A stretch of 64,000 bases of DNA from NCBI GenBank assembly GCA_020634975.1, contig JACKAQ010000003.1:186001-250000 (forward strand), in the 5' to 3' direction. A model generated the notes under the pieces. It ran no database searches and had not been told where the DNA came from. It saw only the letters and a list, made by a program, of their open reading frames with translations. This document shows positions 37,785-46,859 of this stretch, one piece after another (position 1 is the stretch's first letter; the number at the start of each line of letters is the position of its first letter). The position numbers and the translations under genes were made by a program. The stretch comes from JACKAQ01 sp020634975 [NCBI: Calditrichia bacterium]. GTDB lineage: Bacteria; Calditrichota; Calditrichia; RBG-13-44-9.

Positions 37785-38069
37785 GTTTTTTCCTTCCGTT
37801 GATGTTGTATCTGAAAATTTCGGCACAAAAAAGTGGATGAGTGCCGATATTTCGTGATTTTTATCGTTGTCTGAAATTAAAAATGTTGCATTGAAAAATA
37901 AAATGCTAATTAACTGATTTCTGTGCCAAACTGTTCAAATCGGTGCGTTTATCGCCCAAAAAGCGATTTCCATTCGTTTTACAACCAATATTTGCTAATT
38001 TACAGGTGGAAAACACAAGCCGTTTTTGCGCATTTTATATGCTGCATTTATTGACAGGATTGGAATTAA

Positions 38070-39044
38070 ATGACGAAAGATGCAAAACCAGTTTTTATCG
38101 GTGTGGACGGTGGCGGCACCAAAACGACAGCCGTTTTGACAACCGCGGACGGTTCAATATTCCGGACATGCCGGACAGGCGCGTGCAATGTTGCTGTGCT
38201 GAAGACAGATGCGGTCGCCGCTATTATTGAATCGATTCTGGATATTTTGTTGAAAGAAATCCCCCGAGAATCGATCGGTAACGCAGTTTTTGCATTCGCC
38301 GGCGCCGGCAGAGCCAAAGAGCGGGAAAACGTGCGCCAAATTATCAGCACCGCCGGGGTTCGCCAATTTTCGATTTTAACGGATGCGGAAATTTTGTATC
38401 ATGCAACGCTCGGCAATATGTCCGGCATTTTGCTGTCTGCGGGAACCGGCTCGATCTGCCTTGTTCGTGGCAGCGATGGCGCGTTCAAACAAATCGGCGG
38501 GCGCGGCTATTTGCTCGGCGACGAAGGCAGTGGATTTGACATCGGCAACCGGGCAATCCGCAAATCCATCCGCGATGCGGAGGACGGAAACGCCATCAGC
38601 GAATTGACACGCAAACTATTGGAATTTTATAACTTACAGCAACCGGAAGAATTGGTGAGCATCATTTACACTGCAGCCAACCCGCCAAATGTAGTCGCAT
38701 CGTGCGCAAAGCTGGTTTGCGATTTGGCAGAATCCGGTGAACCGGATGCCAAAACGATTGTTGATGGCGCGGCAAAATCGCTGCTGGCGTTGTTCAAACA
38801 TGCCACCGAACATCTCCCAAAAATGTCCGAATATCCGATGGCTTTGGCCGGCAGCGTGTTGTCGGACGGCTCAATTGTCAGCCAACGGTTCAAAAAATTG
38901 CTCCGTAAAGCGGCGTTACCGGTTCAAATCATCGCAGAAAGTATGCCACCCGCTGCCGCTGCCGCCCGAAGCGCAATGCTCGACGCCGGTATGCATCCGC
39001 CACCCGGACTAATCACAAAATTATCGCAAGCGACATTTGAATAA
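38070..39044 (+). CDS. BadF/BcrA-family amino-sugar kinase (GlcNAc or MurNAc kinase-like)
   Basis: A 324-residue cytoplasmic ATPase of the BadF/BadG/BcrA/BcrD group, which includes GlcNAc kinases and clostridial MurK that phosphorylates MurNAc and GlcNAc. Marks are FIGVDGGGTKTTAVL at residue 8, AFAGAGR near 75, LSAGTGSICLVR near 125 and GGRGYLLGDEGSGFDIG near 145, the last giving the adenosine/sugar contacts. The gene is 30 bp before the epimerase gene and divergent from NamZ, which would supply free MurNAc. No MurQ etherase is in the window, so the next step is not visible. The sugar specificity is inferred from neighbours. Confidence 0.85.
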   Translation: MTKDAKPVFIGVDGGGTKTTAVLTTADGSIFRTCRTGACNVAVLKTDAVAAIIESILDILLKEIPRESIGNAVFAFAGAGRAKERENVRQIISTAGVRQFSILTDAEILYHATLGNMSGILLSAGTGSICLVRGSDGAFKQIGGRGYLLGDEGSGFDIGNRAIRKSIRDAEDGNAISELTRKLLEFYNLQQPEELVSIIYTAANPPNVVASCAKLVCDLAESGEPDAKTIVDGAAKSLLALFKHATEHLPKMSEYPMALAGSVLSDGSIVSQRFKKLLRKAALPVQIIAESMPPAAAAARSAMLDAGMHPPPGLITKLSQATFE

Positions 39045-39074
39045 ACAACCATATTTTACGCTTTAGAGGAATCC

Positions 39075-40160
39075 ATGAGCAACGGGAAATATCAAATCAA
39101 ATCTGTAAAAACCTGGGTCGAAGACTTGCAACTCACCCGACCATACACCATCGCATACAAAACGGTCGATGCTGTTGAGAACGCATTTGTGCAGATCGAA
39201 ACCGGCGCCGGCATCACCGGGATCGGGGCGGCATCACCGGGACCGTATGTCACCGGCGAAACGTTTGAGATGTGCCAGAACGCGCTTCAGCAACACGCCG
39301 AAGCATTGCTGTTGGGGAAAGATATCCGCGAATATGTGAATATCAGCAGAACCCAAATTGAGCAATTGCCCAAAACACCCGGCGCTCGCGCAGCCGTCGA
39401 TATTGCGTTATTTGATGCACTTGCGCAACATTTTGATTTACCGCTGGCAAAATTTTTGGGGCAATCGCACCGCGAAATCCCGACCTCGATCACCATCGGC
39501 ATCAAACCCAATATTTACGAAACGCTCGCCGAAGCGGATGAATATTTGGGACGCGGTTTCCGCATTATCAAATTGAAAATCGGGATCAATGTGGATCAGG
39601 ATATCGAAACCACCAGCAAATTGTTCGAGCTGGTTGGCAAAAAAATGAAAATCCGCGTCGATGCCAATCAGGGATATTCCCCGGCACAATTGACCAAATA
39701 TTACAACGCCACAAAAAATTTGGGATTGGATTTGATCGAGCAACCGGTTCCCAAAGAAAAACCGGAATTGATGCAAGAAGTTGACGCAGCTGTTCGTGCG
39801 GTTTGCGCAGCGGACGAAAGCATTCAATCCCCCGGCGATGCGTTAAAACTGGCTGCCCAACCGCAGCCGTTCGGCATTTACAACATCAAATTAATGAAAT
39901 GCGGCGGTGTTTATCCGGCAATGCAAATCGCCGAAATTGCGCGACTTGCCGGCATTTCACTGATGTGGGGCTGCATGGATGAAAGCATTGTGAGCATCAG
40001 CGCAGCGTTGCATACGGCGTTCGCCAGCCCGGCAACCAAATATCTGGATCTGGACGGCAGTCTCGATCTCGCCCGCGATATCGTTTCCGGTGGATTTACC
40101 ATCAAAGACGGGATGATGTCCATTTCCGATAAACCCGGATTAGGCGTTCAACGTTTGTAA
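39075..40160 (+). CDS. Dipeptide epimerase (L-Ala-D/L-Glu epimerase type)
   Basis: A 361-residue enolase-superfamily enzyme of the muconate-lactonizing subgroup. It likely turns L-Ala-D-Glu from peptidoglycan into L-Ala-L-Glu. The catalytic Lys is in KLKIG at about 163-167; metal ligands are Asp in VDANQGY, Glu in LIEQPV and Asp in CAADESIQ; the second catalytic Lys is in IKLMKCGG. A DLDG loop near the end fits dipeptide epimerases. TAGAGGAA precedes the ATG. It follows the amino-sugar kinase and is ended by a strong terminator, so the two form an operon. Substrate choice rests on the active site and the NamZ context. Confidence 0.92.
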   Translation: MSNGKYQIKSVKTWVEDLQLTRPYTIAYKTVDAVENAFVQIETGAGITGIGAASPGPYVTGETFEMCQNALQQHAEALLLGKDIREYVNISRTQIEQLPKTPGARAAVDIALFDALAQHFDLPLAKFLGQSHREIPTSITIGIKPNIYETLAEADEYLGRGFRIIKLKIGINVDQDIETTSKLFELVGKKMKIRVDANQGYSPAQLTKYYNATKNLGLDLIEQPVPKEKPELMQEVDAAVRAVCAADESIQSPGDALKLAAQPQPFGIYNIKLMKCGGVYPAMQIAEIARLAGISLMWGCMDESIVSISAALHTAFASPATKYLDLDGSLDLARDIVSGGFTIKDGMMSISDKPGLGVQRL

Positions 40161-40187
40161 TACAGCATCACATTTTCTTTGAACATC

Positions 40188-40213
40188 AGGCGGGAATTTT
40201 TCCCGCCTTTTTT
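40188..40213 (+). terminator. Terminator after the dipeptide epimerase gene
   Basis: AGGCGGGAA (40188-40196) pairs perfectly with TTCCCGCCT (40200-40208) around TTT, followed by a T-run to 40213. Confidence 0.92.
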
Positions 40214-40389
40214 GTCGAAAAATTTTTATTTTTTTGAAACTTTTATAGCCAATTATCGTCTTACTCCCCATCTGAGCCGCCTACCAGATTCGTTTTTACC
40301 CGATATTTTATTGGTTAACAATTTCATTCAATTTTGAAAATTTCACCGCCTGTGTATCAAAATATCATCAAACCTAAATGGGAGTTTTT

Positions 40390-41493
40390 ATGATGCAACA
40401 GCGTTTCAACAGATCTGCCGGCGTGCTTGCACTGCTGATGCTGCTCGGTTCGTTTTCCGTTTTCGCACAAACGAACCTCACTCAACTGCGGGTCAGCCCA
40501 CACGCAAGTGTTTCACAAACAATTGGTTTTACTGAAATTACAATCGATTATCATCGCCCGGCTGTGAATAATCGGCAAGTGTGGGGCGGGCTGGTGCCTT
40601 ATGGGATGGCACCGGGTCAACCGTTCAATTTTAACAAACCGTTCCCCTGGCGAGCAGGTGCAAACGAAAACACTACCATTACGTTTTCGACAGATGTTAC
40701 CGTAAACGGCGCTCAAATACCTGCCGGAAAATACGGTTTACACATGCTCCCCGTCGAAAATGGCGAGTGGACAATTATTTTTAACAAAGATAACGCATCG
40801 TGGGGCAGCTTCTTTTATGATGAAAAACAGGATCAGGCACGGGTTAAAACCAAACCGGTTTCCGCACCCTTCAGTGAATGGCTGTATTACGGTTTCGAAA
40901 ATCTATCCCAAAATTCTGCTGTTGGCTATTTGCACTGGGCGGAATTGAAAGTGCCGTTTACGGTGGAAATCGATTTGCACGAGACTGTTTTGGCGAGCTA
41001 TCGTGAACAATTAACCAATTTGGCAGGGTTCAACTGGCAAGCGTGGATGCAAGCTGCCAATTATTGTGCCCAAAACAAAATTAATCAGGCAGAAGGACTG
41101 GTTTGGATTGAAAATTCGGTTGCCAGAAACCGCGATGTGCGAAATCTTGCGATCAAAGCTGTGTTGCTGGAGCAAACCGGAAAATCGGCTGAATCGAAAA
41201 AGGTTGAAAAAGAAACCCTGGAATTAGCCAAAAATACGGATATCGAAGCCGATTTGAATACTGCGGGTTACAACTTTTTATTTAATAATAAAACAGAGCA
41301 GGCGATCGAAATTTTCAAATTGAATATTAAAAAGCACCCAGATTCGTGGAATGTTTACGACAGTCTTGCGGAAGCGTATCAACAACAGGGCAATACTTCT
41401 GAGTCCATCAAACTGTATCAAAAAGCAATGGCAATGGCGCCGGATGGGCAAAAAAACCGAATCCAGAATGCCATCAACAGCCAAATGAACTAA
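40390..41493 (+). CDS. DUF2911 domain secreted protein with TPR repeats
   Basis: A 367-residue protein with a signal peptide ending near VFAQ. GGGAG overlaps an earlier ATG at 40378 and lies 5 bases before ATG 40390, so the latter is chosen. Residues about 30-190 match DUF2911: RVSPHASVSQTIGFTEITIDYHRP, VWGGLVPYG, PWRAGANENTTITFSTDV and IPAGKYGLHMLP. The C-terminal half has helical pairs and a TPR near 290-350 (NVYDSLAEAYQQQGNTSESIKLYQKAM). DUF2911 proteins are common in Bacteroidota relatives and have no known reaction. It is a single gene after a terminator and has its own candidate terminator. Confidence 0.88.
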   Translation: MMQQRFNRSAGVLALLMLLGSFSVFAQTNLTQLRVSPHASVSQTIGFTEITIDYHRPAVNNRQVWGGLVPYGMAPGQPFNFNKPFPWRAGANENTTITFSTDVTVNGAQIPAGKYGLHMLPVENGEWTIIFNKDNASWGSFFYDEKQDQARVKTKPVSAPFSEWLYYGFENLSQNSAVGYLHWAELKVPFTVEIDLHETVLASYREQLTNLAGFNWQAWMQAANYCAQNKINQAEGLVWIENSVARNRDVRNLAIKAVLLEQTGKSAESKKVEKETLELAKNTDIEADLNTAGYNFLFNNKTEQAIEIFKLNIKKHPDSWNVYDSLAEAYQQQGNTSESIKLYQKAMAMAPDGQKNRIQNAINSQMN

Positions 41494-41511
41494 TTTAGCC
41501 ATCTCCTCAGC

Positions 41512-41555
41512 GATGCTCCGGCGATTTCCATATTTGTCGGAGCGTCGTTCTTTTT
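41512..41555 (+). terminator. Candidate terminator after the DUF2911 gene
   Basis: GATGCTCCG (41512-41520) pairs with CGGAGCGTC (41538-41546) with one G-T pair and a 17-base loop. TTCTTTTT follows. Confidence 0.6.
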
Positions 41556-41580
41556 CGCCAACATATTGATTTTTATCGGA

Positions 41581-41781
41581 TTAGTTCGAGATTTTGTCTA
41601 ATTCTTCCTCTTTGACCCACACCCTTGCGTAACGCACACCCGTTTTTTCGTCAACATAAATTTTATCGGCATCATCCGGAACGCTGTTCCCGAAAACCGG
41701 TATTCGTTTATATCCGTTACAACATTTTTCTGCATCACTTTTGTTGGACCACACGTGGTTCCTTGAACGGCAAAAATACAT
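41581..41781 (-). CDS. Small cysteine-containing protein of unknown function
   Basis: A 66-residue protein. GGAGG lies 8 bases before the ATG ending at 41781, so I prefer this start to the one 14 codons upstream. It has an early FC, then HVWS, then a CC pair (EKCCNGYKRIPVFG), and a charged tail ending in KEEELDKIS. A compact metal-binding fold is possible but the ligand pattern is incomplete for a standard zinc ribbon. It lies alone between two plus-strand genes. I do not recognise the family. Confidence 0.55.
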   Translation of the reverse strand: MYFCRSRNHVWSNKSDAEKCCNGYKRIPVFGNSVPDDADKIYVDEKTGVRYARVWVKEEELDKISN

Positions 41782-41960
41782 GAGCATAACCTCCATGTTA
41801 TGTTCGATTGTTAAATTATTCATGTCAATTAATGCGAGTTTACTACGGAGAAAAGCCGCAATTTCAGCTGAAACAAAAATTTATACCCTTTTCGGCTGAG
41901 CTATAATTATTCGGTATAGTTTTTTACAACTTTAAGAGAAATATTTTCCAAAAATTTCGT

Positions 41961-41988
41961 TTGTGACAATCTGATCCGATGTTATAAT
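41961..41988 (+). promoter_or_regulatory. Promoter-like elements upstream of the parvulin gene
   Basis: TTGTGA at 41961-41966, a 16-base spacer, and TATAAT at 41983-41988, about 58 bases before the ATG. A second TATAAT is at 41902-41907. Confidence 0.45.
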
Positions 41989-42046
41989 TAGACCGATTCG
42001 AAAAAACAAAGCGAGCTAACTGCTGGGTAAATAAAGGCGTTATCTG

Positions 42047-43441
42047 ATGATTTTCAACTACTTACGATATTTATTTTTACTGTCATCCGTGTTGGTGTTC
42101 GGCTGTGCAGACACCAGTCCGGATATTTTTGTGGAAGTTCATGGACAGGTTTTGGCAACAGACGCGGTAATTAAGGCATATCGAAACTCAGATGAATTCA
42201 AAACACAAAAAGAGGTTCAGCGACAATCGCTGATTAAATTTGTGAATGAAAAATTTGTTGGGGATTTGCTGTTTCGGGTTGCGGGATACGAACAACATCT
42301 GGAAAAAAATCCCGAGGTTCAAACGATGTTGCAGAACCGGAAACGGCATTTGCTCATCGGAAAAAACGGCGTGCTATTTCAGTCGATTGTCCCCGCCAAC
42401 ATCGAAATTTCAGAAGAGGAATTAACAGCGTTTTATATCAAAAACAGGCTTGAATTGCGGGTGAATCATATTCGGGTTCAATCATTAGCGCTGGCAGATT
42501 CGCTGTATCAACTATTAAAAAATGGCGAAAATTTTGAGCAACTGGCGCAAAATTATGCACACAATTATCGGGTAAACGAATTTTTTGGTATCGGCGAGCG
42601 CGATCCGATTTATGAAATGGCAGCATTCGAATTGGCTGTCGGAGAGATTTCCAAACCTTTTAAAAATGCCAACGGATATTTTATTATCAAATTGCTGGAA
42701 TCCCGCGAACGCCAATTGCCGCCATTTGAAAGCGTTCGGGACAGCCTGAGTGAGCAATTCGCCGGGATAAAAAAAGCATTATTCATGAGCAGTTATTTTG
42801 AGGATCTTCACCGGCAATTTAACGAAAAATATAACGATAAAGTGTTACAGGAAATTTGCCGGACATTTGAAAACAGAAACGGCGATTACAAATTGAATTC
42901 TCAGCGATTGCGGAAATTTTTGGATGAACCCGCCATCACCAGCGACGCCGGGCAAAAAACAGTGGCTGATCTGGTCACATTTTATGAATCAATGTCTCGG
43001 GAAGCGAGTTTTCCCATCCTGCAACTTGCGGATGCACACGCTCTGGCACGAATGACAATTGAGTCTGATTTGATGTTTCACGATGTCCTTTTGCGCGGAT
43101 TAGACAAACACGAACATTTTGACGCAGCAATGAGATCTTTACAGGATAGCCTTGTTGAAGCACAATATTATCAACAGTTTATCGCAGATAAAATTAGCGT
43201 GACTGATGCAGATATTCAGGGATACTACGGCGAGCATTTTGACACATTCAAACAAATGCAAAAATCTGCGGCATTTGCGCGAATCCGCCAAATTTTAGAA
43301 GATGAACAAACAAAAAAAGCTGTTGATGATGTCACCAAACAGCTTCGTAAATTGTTTATTATTCGTTTTAATTCAATGGCAATTCAACGCTCGCTGAATG
43401 AGTTAAACAGCGAAAAACGCGGGCTTGCCCAAAAATTTTAG
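42047..43441 (+). CDS. Parvulin-type peptidyl-prolyl isomerase lipoprotein (SurA/PrsA-like)
   Basis: A 464-residue periplasmic lipoprotein with lipobox LVFGC (Cys 20). The middle part, about residues 120-240, is a parvulin (PPIC) domain: LELRVNHIRVQSLALADSL, a GIGERDPIYEMAAFELAVGEIS strand-helix unit and NANGYFIIKLLESRE, which are family-typical. Helical chaperone-like regions flank it on both sides, as in SurA and PrsA. It would assist folding of exported proteins. The canonical HILV start of parvulins is seen as NHIRV. Its stop overlaps the phoU stop by 4 bp in convergent orientation. It is not in an operon with other genes. Confidence 0.85.
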   Translation: MIFNYLRYLFLLSSVLVFGCADTSPDIFVEVHGQVLATDAVIKAYRNSDEFKTQKEVQRQSLIKFVNEKFVGDLLFRVAGYEQHLEKNPEVQTMLQNRKRHLLIGKNGVLFQSIVPANIEISEEELTAFYIKNRLELRVNHIRVQSLALADSLYQLLKNGENFEQLAQNYAHNYRVNEFFGIGERDPIYEMAAFELAVGEISKPFKNANGYFIIKLLESRERQLPPFESVRDSLSEQFAGIKKALFMSSYFEDLHRQFNEKYNDKVLQEICRTFENRNGDYKLNSQRLRKFLDEPAITSDAGQKTVADLVTFYESMSREASFPILQLADAHALARMTIESDLMFHDVLLRGLDKHEHFDAAMRSLQDSLVEAQYYQQFIADKISVTDADIQGYYGEHFDTFKQMQKSAAFARIRQILEDEQTKKAVDDVTKQLRKLFIIRFNSMAIQRSLNELNSEKRGLAQKF

Positions 43442-44100
43442 CTCACATCAAATTTGTGGCGAATAATTTTTGCTTCTTTCATAAAAACCACATCTTCGCT
43501 GATATTGGTAGACAAATCGCCAACCCTTTCCAGCGACCGCACTACCCGGGCAATCGCAAATCCTTCCCGGATTTTATCATGATCTTTTTGCAACGATCCA
43601 ATGGTATTTGCAACAATCCGATCATAAAATTCATCCACATCGTTATCCATTGCACACACTTTTCGAGCCAAATCCGAATCCTGATGCACAAATGCACTCA
43701 CCGCATCGTGGAGCATTTTACAGGCGATTTCACTCATTTGAGAAATATCACCGATGGCGCTCACCAACGGCGTTGTGCCCAATTCGATCACCGTGTTGGC
43801 AATATTTACCGCATGATCGCCGATTCGTTCGAGATCGTTGTTCATTTTCAATCCGCCAACGATAAAGCGCAAATCGATAGCAACCGGTTGTTGCAGAGCA
43901 AGCAACGTCAAAATCTGATCTTCGATGTTCACTTCCATCCGGTCGATTTCGTTATCGCGGGCTTTTACCTGCTCAGCAAGCGCTACGTCGCTGCGTTCGA
44001 GCGCGACAATTGCCTGGCGAATGCTGTGCTCAACCTCATTCGCCAAAAAAATGAGGTCTTTTTTGATATTTTCTAATAAATGTTGAAATTTTTCTTTCAT
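43438..44100 (-). CDS. phoU: Phosphate transport regulator PhoU
   Basis: A 220-residue protein of two PhoU three-helix bundles. It negatively controls the Pho response by linking Pst transport to the sensor kinase. The start MKEKFQHLLE has GAAGAGAA upstream; an ATG 12 codons earlier is less likely. Marks are RDNEIDRMEVNIEDQIL and NNDLERIGDHAVNIAN in repeat one, CAMDNDVDEFYDRIV and VVRSLERVGDLSTNISEDVVF in repeat two, giving the metal-binding E/DxxxD motifs. It follows pstB after 173 bp, which include an AT-only hairpin. It is the last gene of the pst group. Confidence 0.95.
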   Translation of the reverse strand: MKEKFQHLLENIKKDLIFLANEVEHSIRQAIVALERSDVALAEQVKARDNEIDRMEVNIEDQILTLLALQQPVAIDLRFIVGGLKMNNDLERIGDHAVNIANTVIELGTTPLVSAIGDISQMSEIACKMLHDAVSAFVHQDSDLARKVCAMDNDVDEFYDRIVANTIGSLQKDHDKIREGFAIARVVRSLERVGDLSTNISEDVVFMKEAKIIRHKFDVS

Positions 44101-44273
44101 ATTCTCTTCACCCGTAAACGTGTTTAAGTACAGCATTTTATTTCGAAAAAGATGGTTTTTCGCAAAATATATTTAAACTATTTTGACGCATCATCCCTTT
44201 TTTCCGTCATTTCATGCAAGTTGCAATTTAATAAAATATAATCGCTTAGATATATTTTATTCAAAAAAAAAGA

Positions 44274-45128
44274 TCAACCGAAACGTCCGGTGATGTAATC
44301 TTCTGTCATTTTGATGGACGGATTTGTAAAGATTTTTTTCGTTTTATCGAATTCGATCAACTCGCCGAGCATCATAAATGCGGTGTAATCGGAAATCCGC
44401 GCAGCCTGTTGCATGTTGTGCGTTACGATCACAATTGTGTAATCTTTCTTCAATTCGTCGATCGTTTCTTCAATTTTTCCGGTGGAAATGGGATCGAGTG
44501 CGGAAGCCGGTTCGTCCATCAAAATAATTTCCGGTTTGTTGGCGAGCGTCCGGGCGATACACAACCGCTGTTGCTGCCCACCGGATAAATCCAGCGCAGA
44601 ATTCGACAACCGGTCTTTCACTTCTTTCCATAAATCCGCCTGTGTCAGCGACGATTCGACAATTTCATCCAGTTCCGCTTTGTTGGTGATTCCATTTACT
44701 TTGGGACCAAACGACACATTTTCCCAAATGCTCATCGGGAACGGATTTGATTTTTGGAAAACCATACCCACCCGTTTGCGCAACTCTTCCAGCCGGATAC
44801 CTTTGGCAAAAATATCTTGCCCTTCGATGAGCACTTTGCCTTCCAGATAAACGCCGGGAATCAGGTCGTTCATTCGATTGAAACAGCGCAACAATGTCGA
44901 TTTCCCACAACCGGACGGCCCGATAAATGCCGTCACTTTTTTGTAAGGAATCTTCATGTTGATTTTTTTCAACGAATGCGCGGTTGGATTATAATAAAAA
45001 TCGAGGTCTTTTGTCTCAATTGAAATCCGCTCATTCGCTGCAGTTTGCGAGTTTGTCGATTGGTTCCCCGGTTCCATTTGGGTTGGGGGTTTCACTTTTT
45101 CACCCATTTGATCAACCATTACGATCAT
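44274..45128 (-). CDS. pstB: Phosphate ABC transporter ATP-binding protein PstB
   Basis: A 284-residue ABC ATPase that powers high-affinity phosphate uptake. Walker A is GPSGCGKST, the Q loop is [11 protein letters not shown], the signature is LSGGQQQRL and Walker B is [13 protein letters not shown]. The PstB-specific [13 protein letters not shown] and [11 protein letters not shown] are present. The first 35 residues are a hydrophilic extension not seen in short PstB proteins. It starts 13 bp after pstA on the same strand, so they are cotranscribed. The product works on the cytoplasmic face of PstCA. Confidence 0.97.
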   Translation of the reverse strand: MIVMVDQMGEKVKPPTQMEPGNQSTNSQTAANERISIETKDLDFYYNPTAHSLKKINMKIPYKKVTAFIGPSGCGKSTLLRCFNRMNDLIPGVYLEGKVLIEGQDIFAKGIRLEELRKRVGMVFQKSNPFPMSIWENVSFGPKVNGITNKAELDEIVESSLTQADLWKEVKDRLSNSALDLSGGQQQRLCIARTLANKPEIILMDEPASALDPISTGKIEETIDELKKDYTIVIVTHNMQQAARISDYTAFMMLGELIEFDKTKKIFTNPSIKMTEDYITGRFG

Positions 45129-45141
45129 CTCTCTTCTCTGA

Positions 45142-46797
45142 TTAAAACGTTGATGTTTTGAATTTTTTTCTCAAATTATTGCGCACATAAATGGCAATCA
45201 GGTTCAGTAAAATAACGATCAGAATCAGCAGTAGTGCGGTGCTGTAAACCATTGGTTTTGCTGCTTCTACGTTAGGCGATTGAAACCCGACATCGTAGAT
45301 ATGAAAACCGAGGTGCATAAATTTGCGATCCAGGTGCAGGAACGGAAACGTTCCGTCCAGCGCCAAAGTGGGTGCCAGTTTTACGACACCGGTGATCATC
45401 AGCGGTGCAACTTCGCCGGCGCCACGGCTGATTGCCAAAATTAATCCGGTGAGAATACCGGGCATGGCGTTTGGCAGCACCACTTTGCGAATCATCTGCC
45501 AGCGGGTGGAGCCGAGTGCCAACGCGCCTTCTTTGTTGGCTCGCGGTACTGCCAGCAAGCCTTCTTCCGTTGCGACCACCACTACCGGCAGCGTCAGCAA
45601 TGCCAGCGTTAGCGATGCCCACAAAATACCCCCGGTGCCAAAAGTTGGCTCGGGCAATTTATCGCTGAAGAAAAACTGATCGATACCGCCACCGACAAAA
45701 TACACAAAAAATCCCAACCCGAACACCCCGAAAACGATTGACGGCACACCGGCAAGGTTATTCACAGAGAGCCGGATAAAACGGGTGACCGGTCCCTGTT
45801 TGGCGTATTCGTTGAGGTAGATGGCTGCCATCACGCCAAACGGCACAACCGCAATAGACATGAGAATTACCATCATCACCGTGCCAAAAATTGCCGGAAA
45901 AACGCCGCCTTCGGTATTGGATTCGCGCGGATCGTCCGCAACAAATTCCCAAACTTTGCCCAGATAATGCCAGCTTTTGGCAAAAATACCCATGGAATTT
46001 GGGAGATAAAATCGCACAACTTCTGAAAGCTGGATGTTTTTCTCGCGCCCATCAGCGGTGGTTGTAACCACATAAATTTCCCGTTCTCTGGTGATCAATT
46101 CAGTCAGGCGGTCTGTGAGTAGTTGATATTCGGTAGCAATTTCCTGCTCCATTTTTTCCGCTTCCACCTGCAAATCCGCCAGCCGTTTTTGCCCTGTAGT
46201 GGTGCGCCCTTCTGCCGAAAGGCTCAGAATATTAATTTCGCGCTGCAACTGGGTCAATGGTTCCGAGAGGAGCGCCAACTGATGTTTCAGGTCTTCCACT
46301 GTTTCGCGCATTTCGACGGCGGCTTCATGTGCTTCGCCGGTTTGTTCAATCAAATTGGCATTTTGCTGATCAAATTTTTTGTCGAGAAAATGGAGCTCTG
46401 AAATCGTGCCATAAAAATTACCGTATTCCAGTCGTTCAAAAACAACGGCCTTTTCCGGACGGGTTTCGCTTTGCACTTCCGGTTTTTTGAGCCATTTGAA
46501 ATCCAGTCCGTATAAATCGCGGTTACCGATTTTCAACTGAAACCGGTCCAGCATGTAATATGTGCCGTCCTCGTTAAAAAATTTGTCTGTTTTTTCTTCC
46601 CATTGCTCGCCCATATATTTTTCGCCATCGGTCATGGTTACTGCCACAACATCGCGGGGCCAGAAAAACCCAAGACCTTTAACGAGAATAATTACGACAA
46701 TCCACGCGACCATCATCAGGGATAGCAACAAACCGAGGCTGGCTGCAAAAATATAGGAATCGCCTTTTTGCCGAAAATAACTAATTCTACGTTCCAT
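45142..46797 (-). CDS. pstA: Phosphate ABC transporter permease PstA, enlarged form
   Basis: A 551-residue permease subunit, almost twice the 296 residues of E. coli PstA. One helix lies at about 18-42. A large extracytoplasmic insert follows (about 43-285) with a coiled-coil stretch at 145-235. The transporter domain occupies 300-551 with five helices and the EAA-type loop [25 protein letters not shown]. The enlarged form is known from Pseudomonas-type Pst systems. The insert may contact PstS or PstC. pstC precedes it by 62 bp and pstB follows by 13 bp. Confidence 0.93.
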   Translation of the reverse strand: MERRISYFRQKGDSYIFAASLGLLLSLMMVAWIVVIILVKGLGFFWPRDVVAVTMTDGEKYMGEQWEEKTDKFFNEDGTYYMLDRFQLKIGNRDLYGLDFKWLKKPEVQSETRPEKAVVFERLEYGNFYGTISELHFLDKKFDQQNANLIEQTGEAHEAAVEMRETVEDLKHQLALLSEPLTQLQREINILSLSAEGRTTTGQKRLADLQVEAEKMEQEIATEYQLLTDRLTELITREREIYVVTTTADGREKNIQLSEVVRFYLPNSMGIFAKSWHYLGKVWEFVADDPRESNTEGGVFPAIFGTVMMVILMSIAVVPFGVMAAIYLNEYAKQGPVTRFIRLSVNNLAGVPSIVFGVFGLGFFVYFVGGGIDQFFFSDKLPEPTFGTGGILWASLTLALLTLPVVVVATEEGLLAVPRANKEGALALGSTRWQMIRKVVLPNAMPGILTGLILAISRGAGEVAPLMITGVVKLAPTLALDGTFPFLHLDRKFMHLGFHIYDVGFQSPNVEAAKPMVYSTALLLILIVILLNLIAIYVRNNLRKKFKTSTF

Positions 46798-46859
46798 AAT
46801 TCCTCAAATTATCCAAAATCTCATTTTCATTTTATGTGAATCTGTTTCGCTAAGCCGAA

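Noticed and set aside
44230-44261. AT-only 11-bp hairpin between pstB and phoU as a terminator
   Set aside because: The A/T run is on the wrong side for either strand and the stem has no GC pair.
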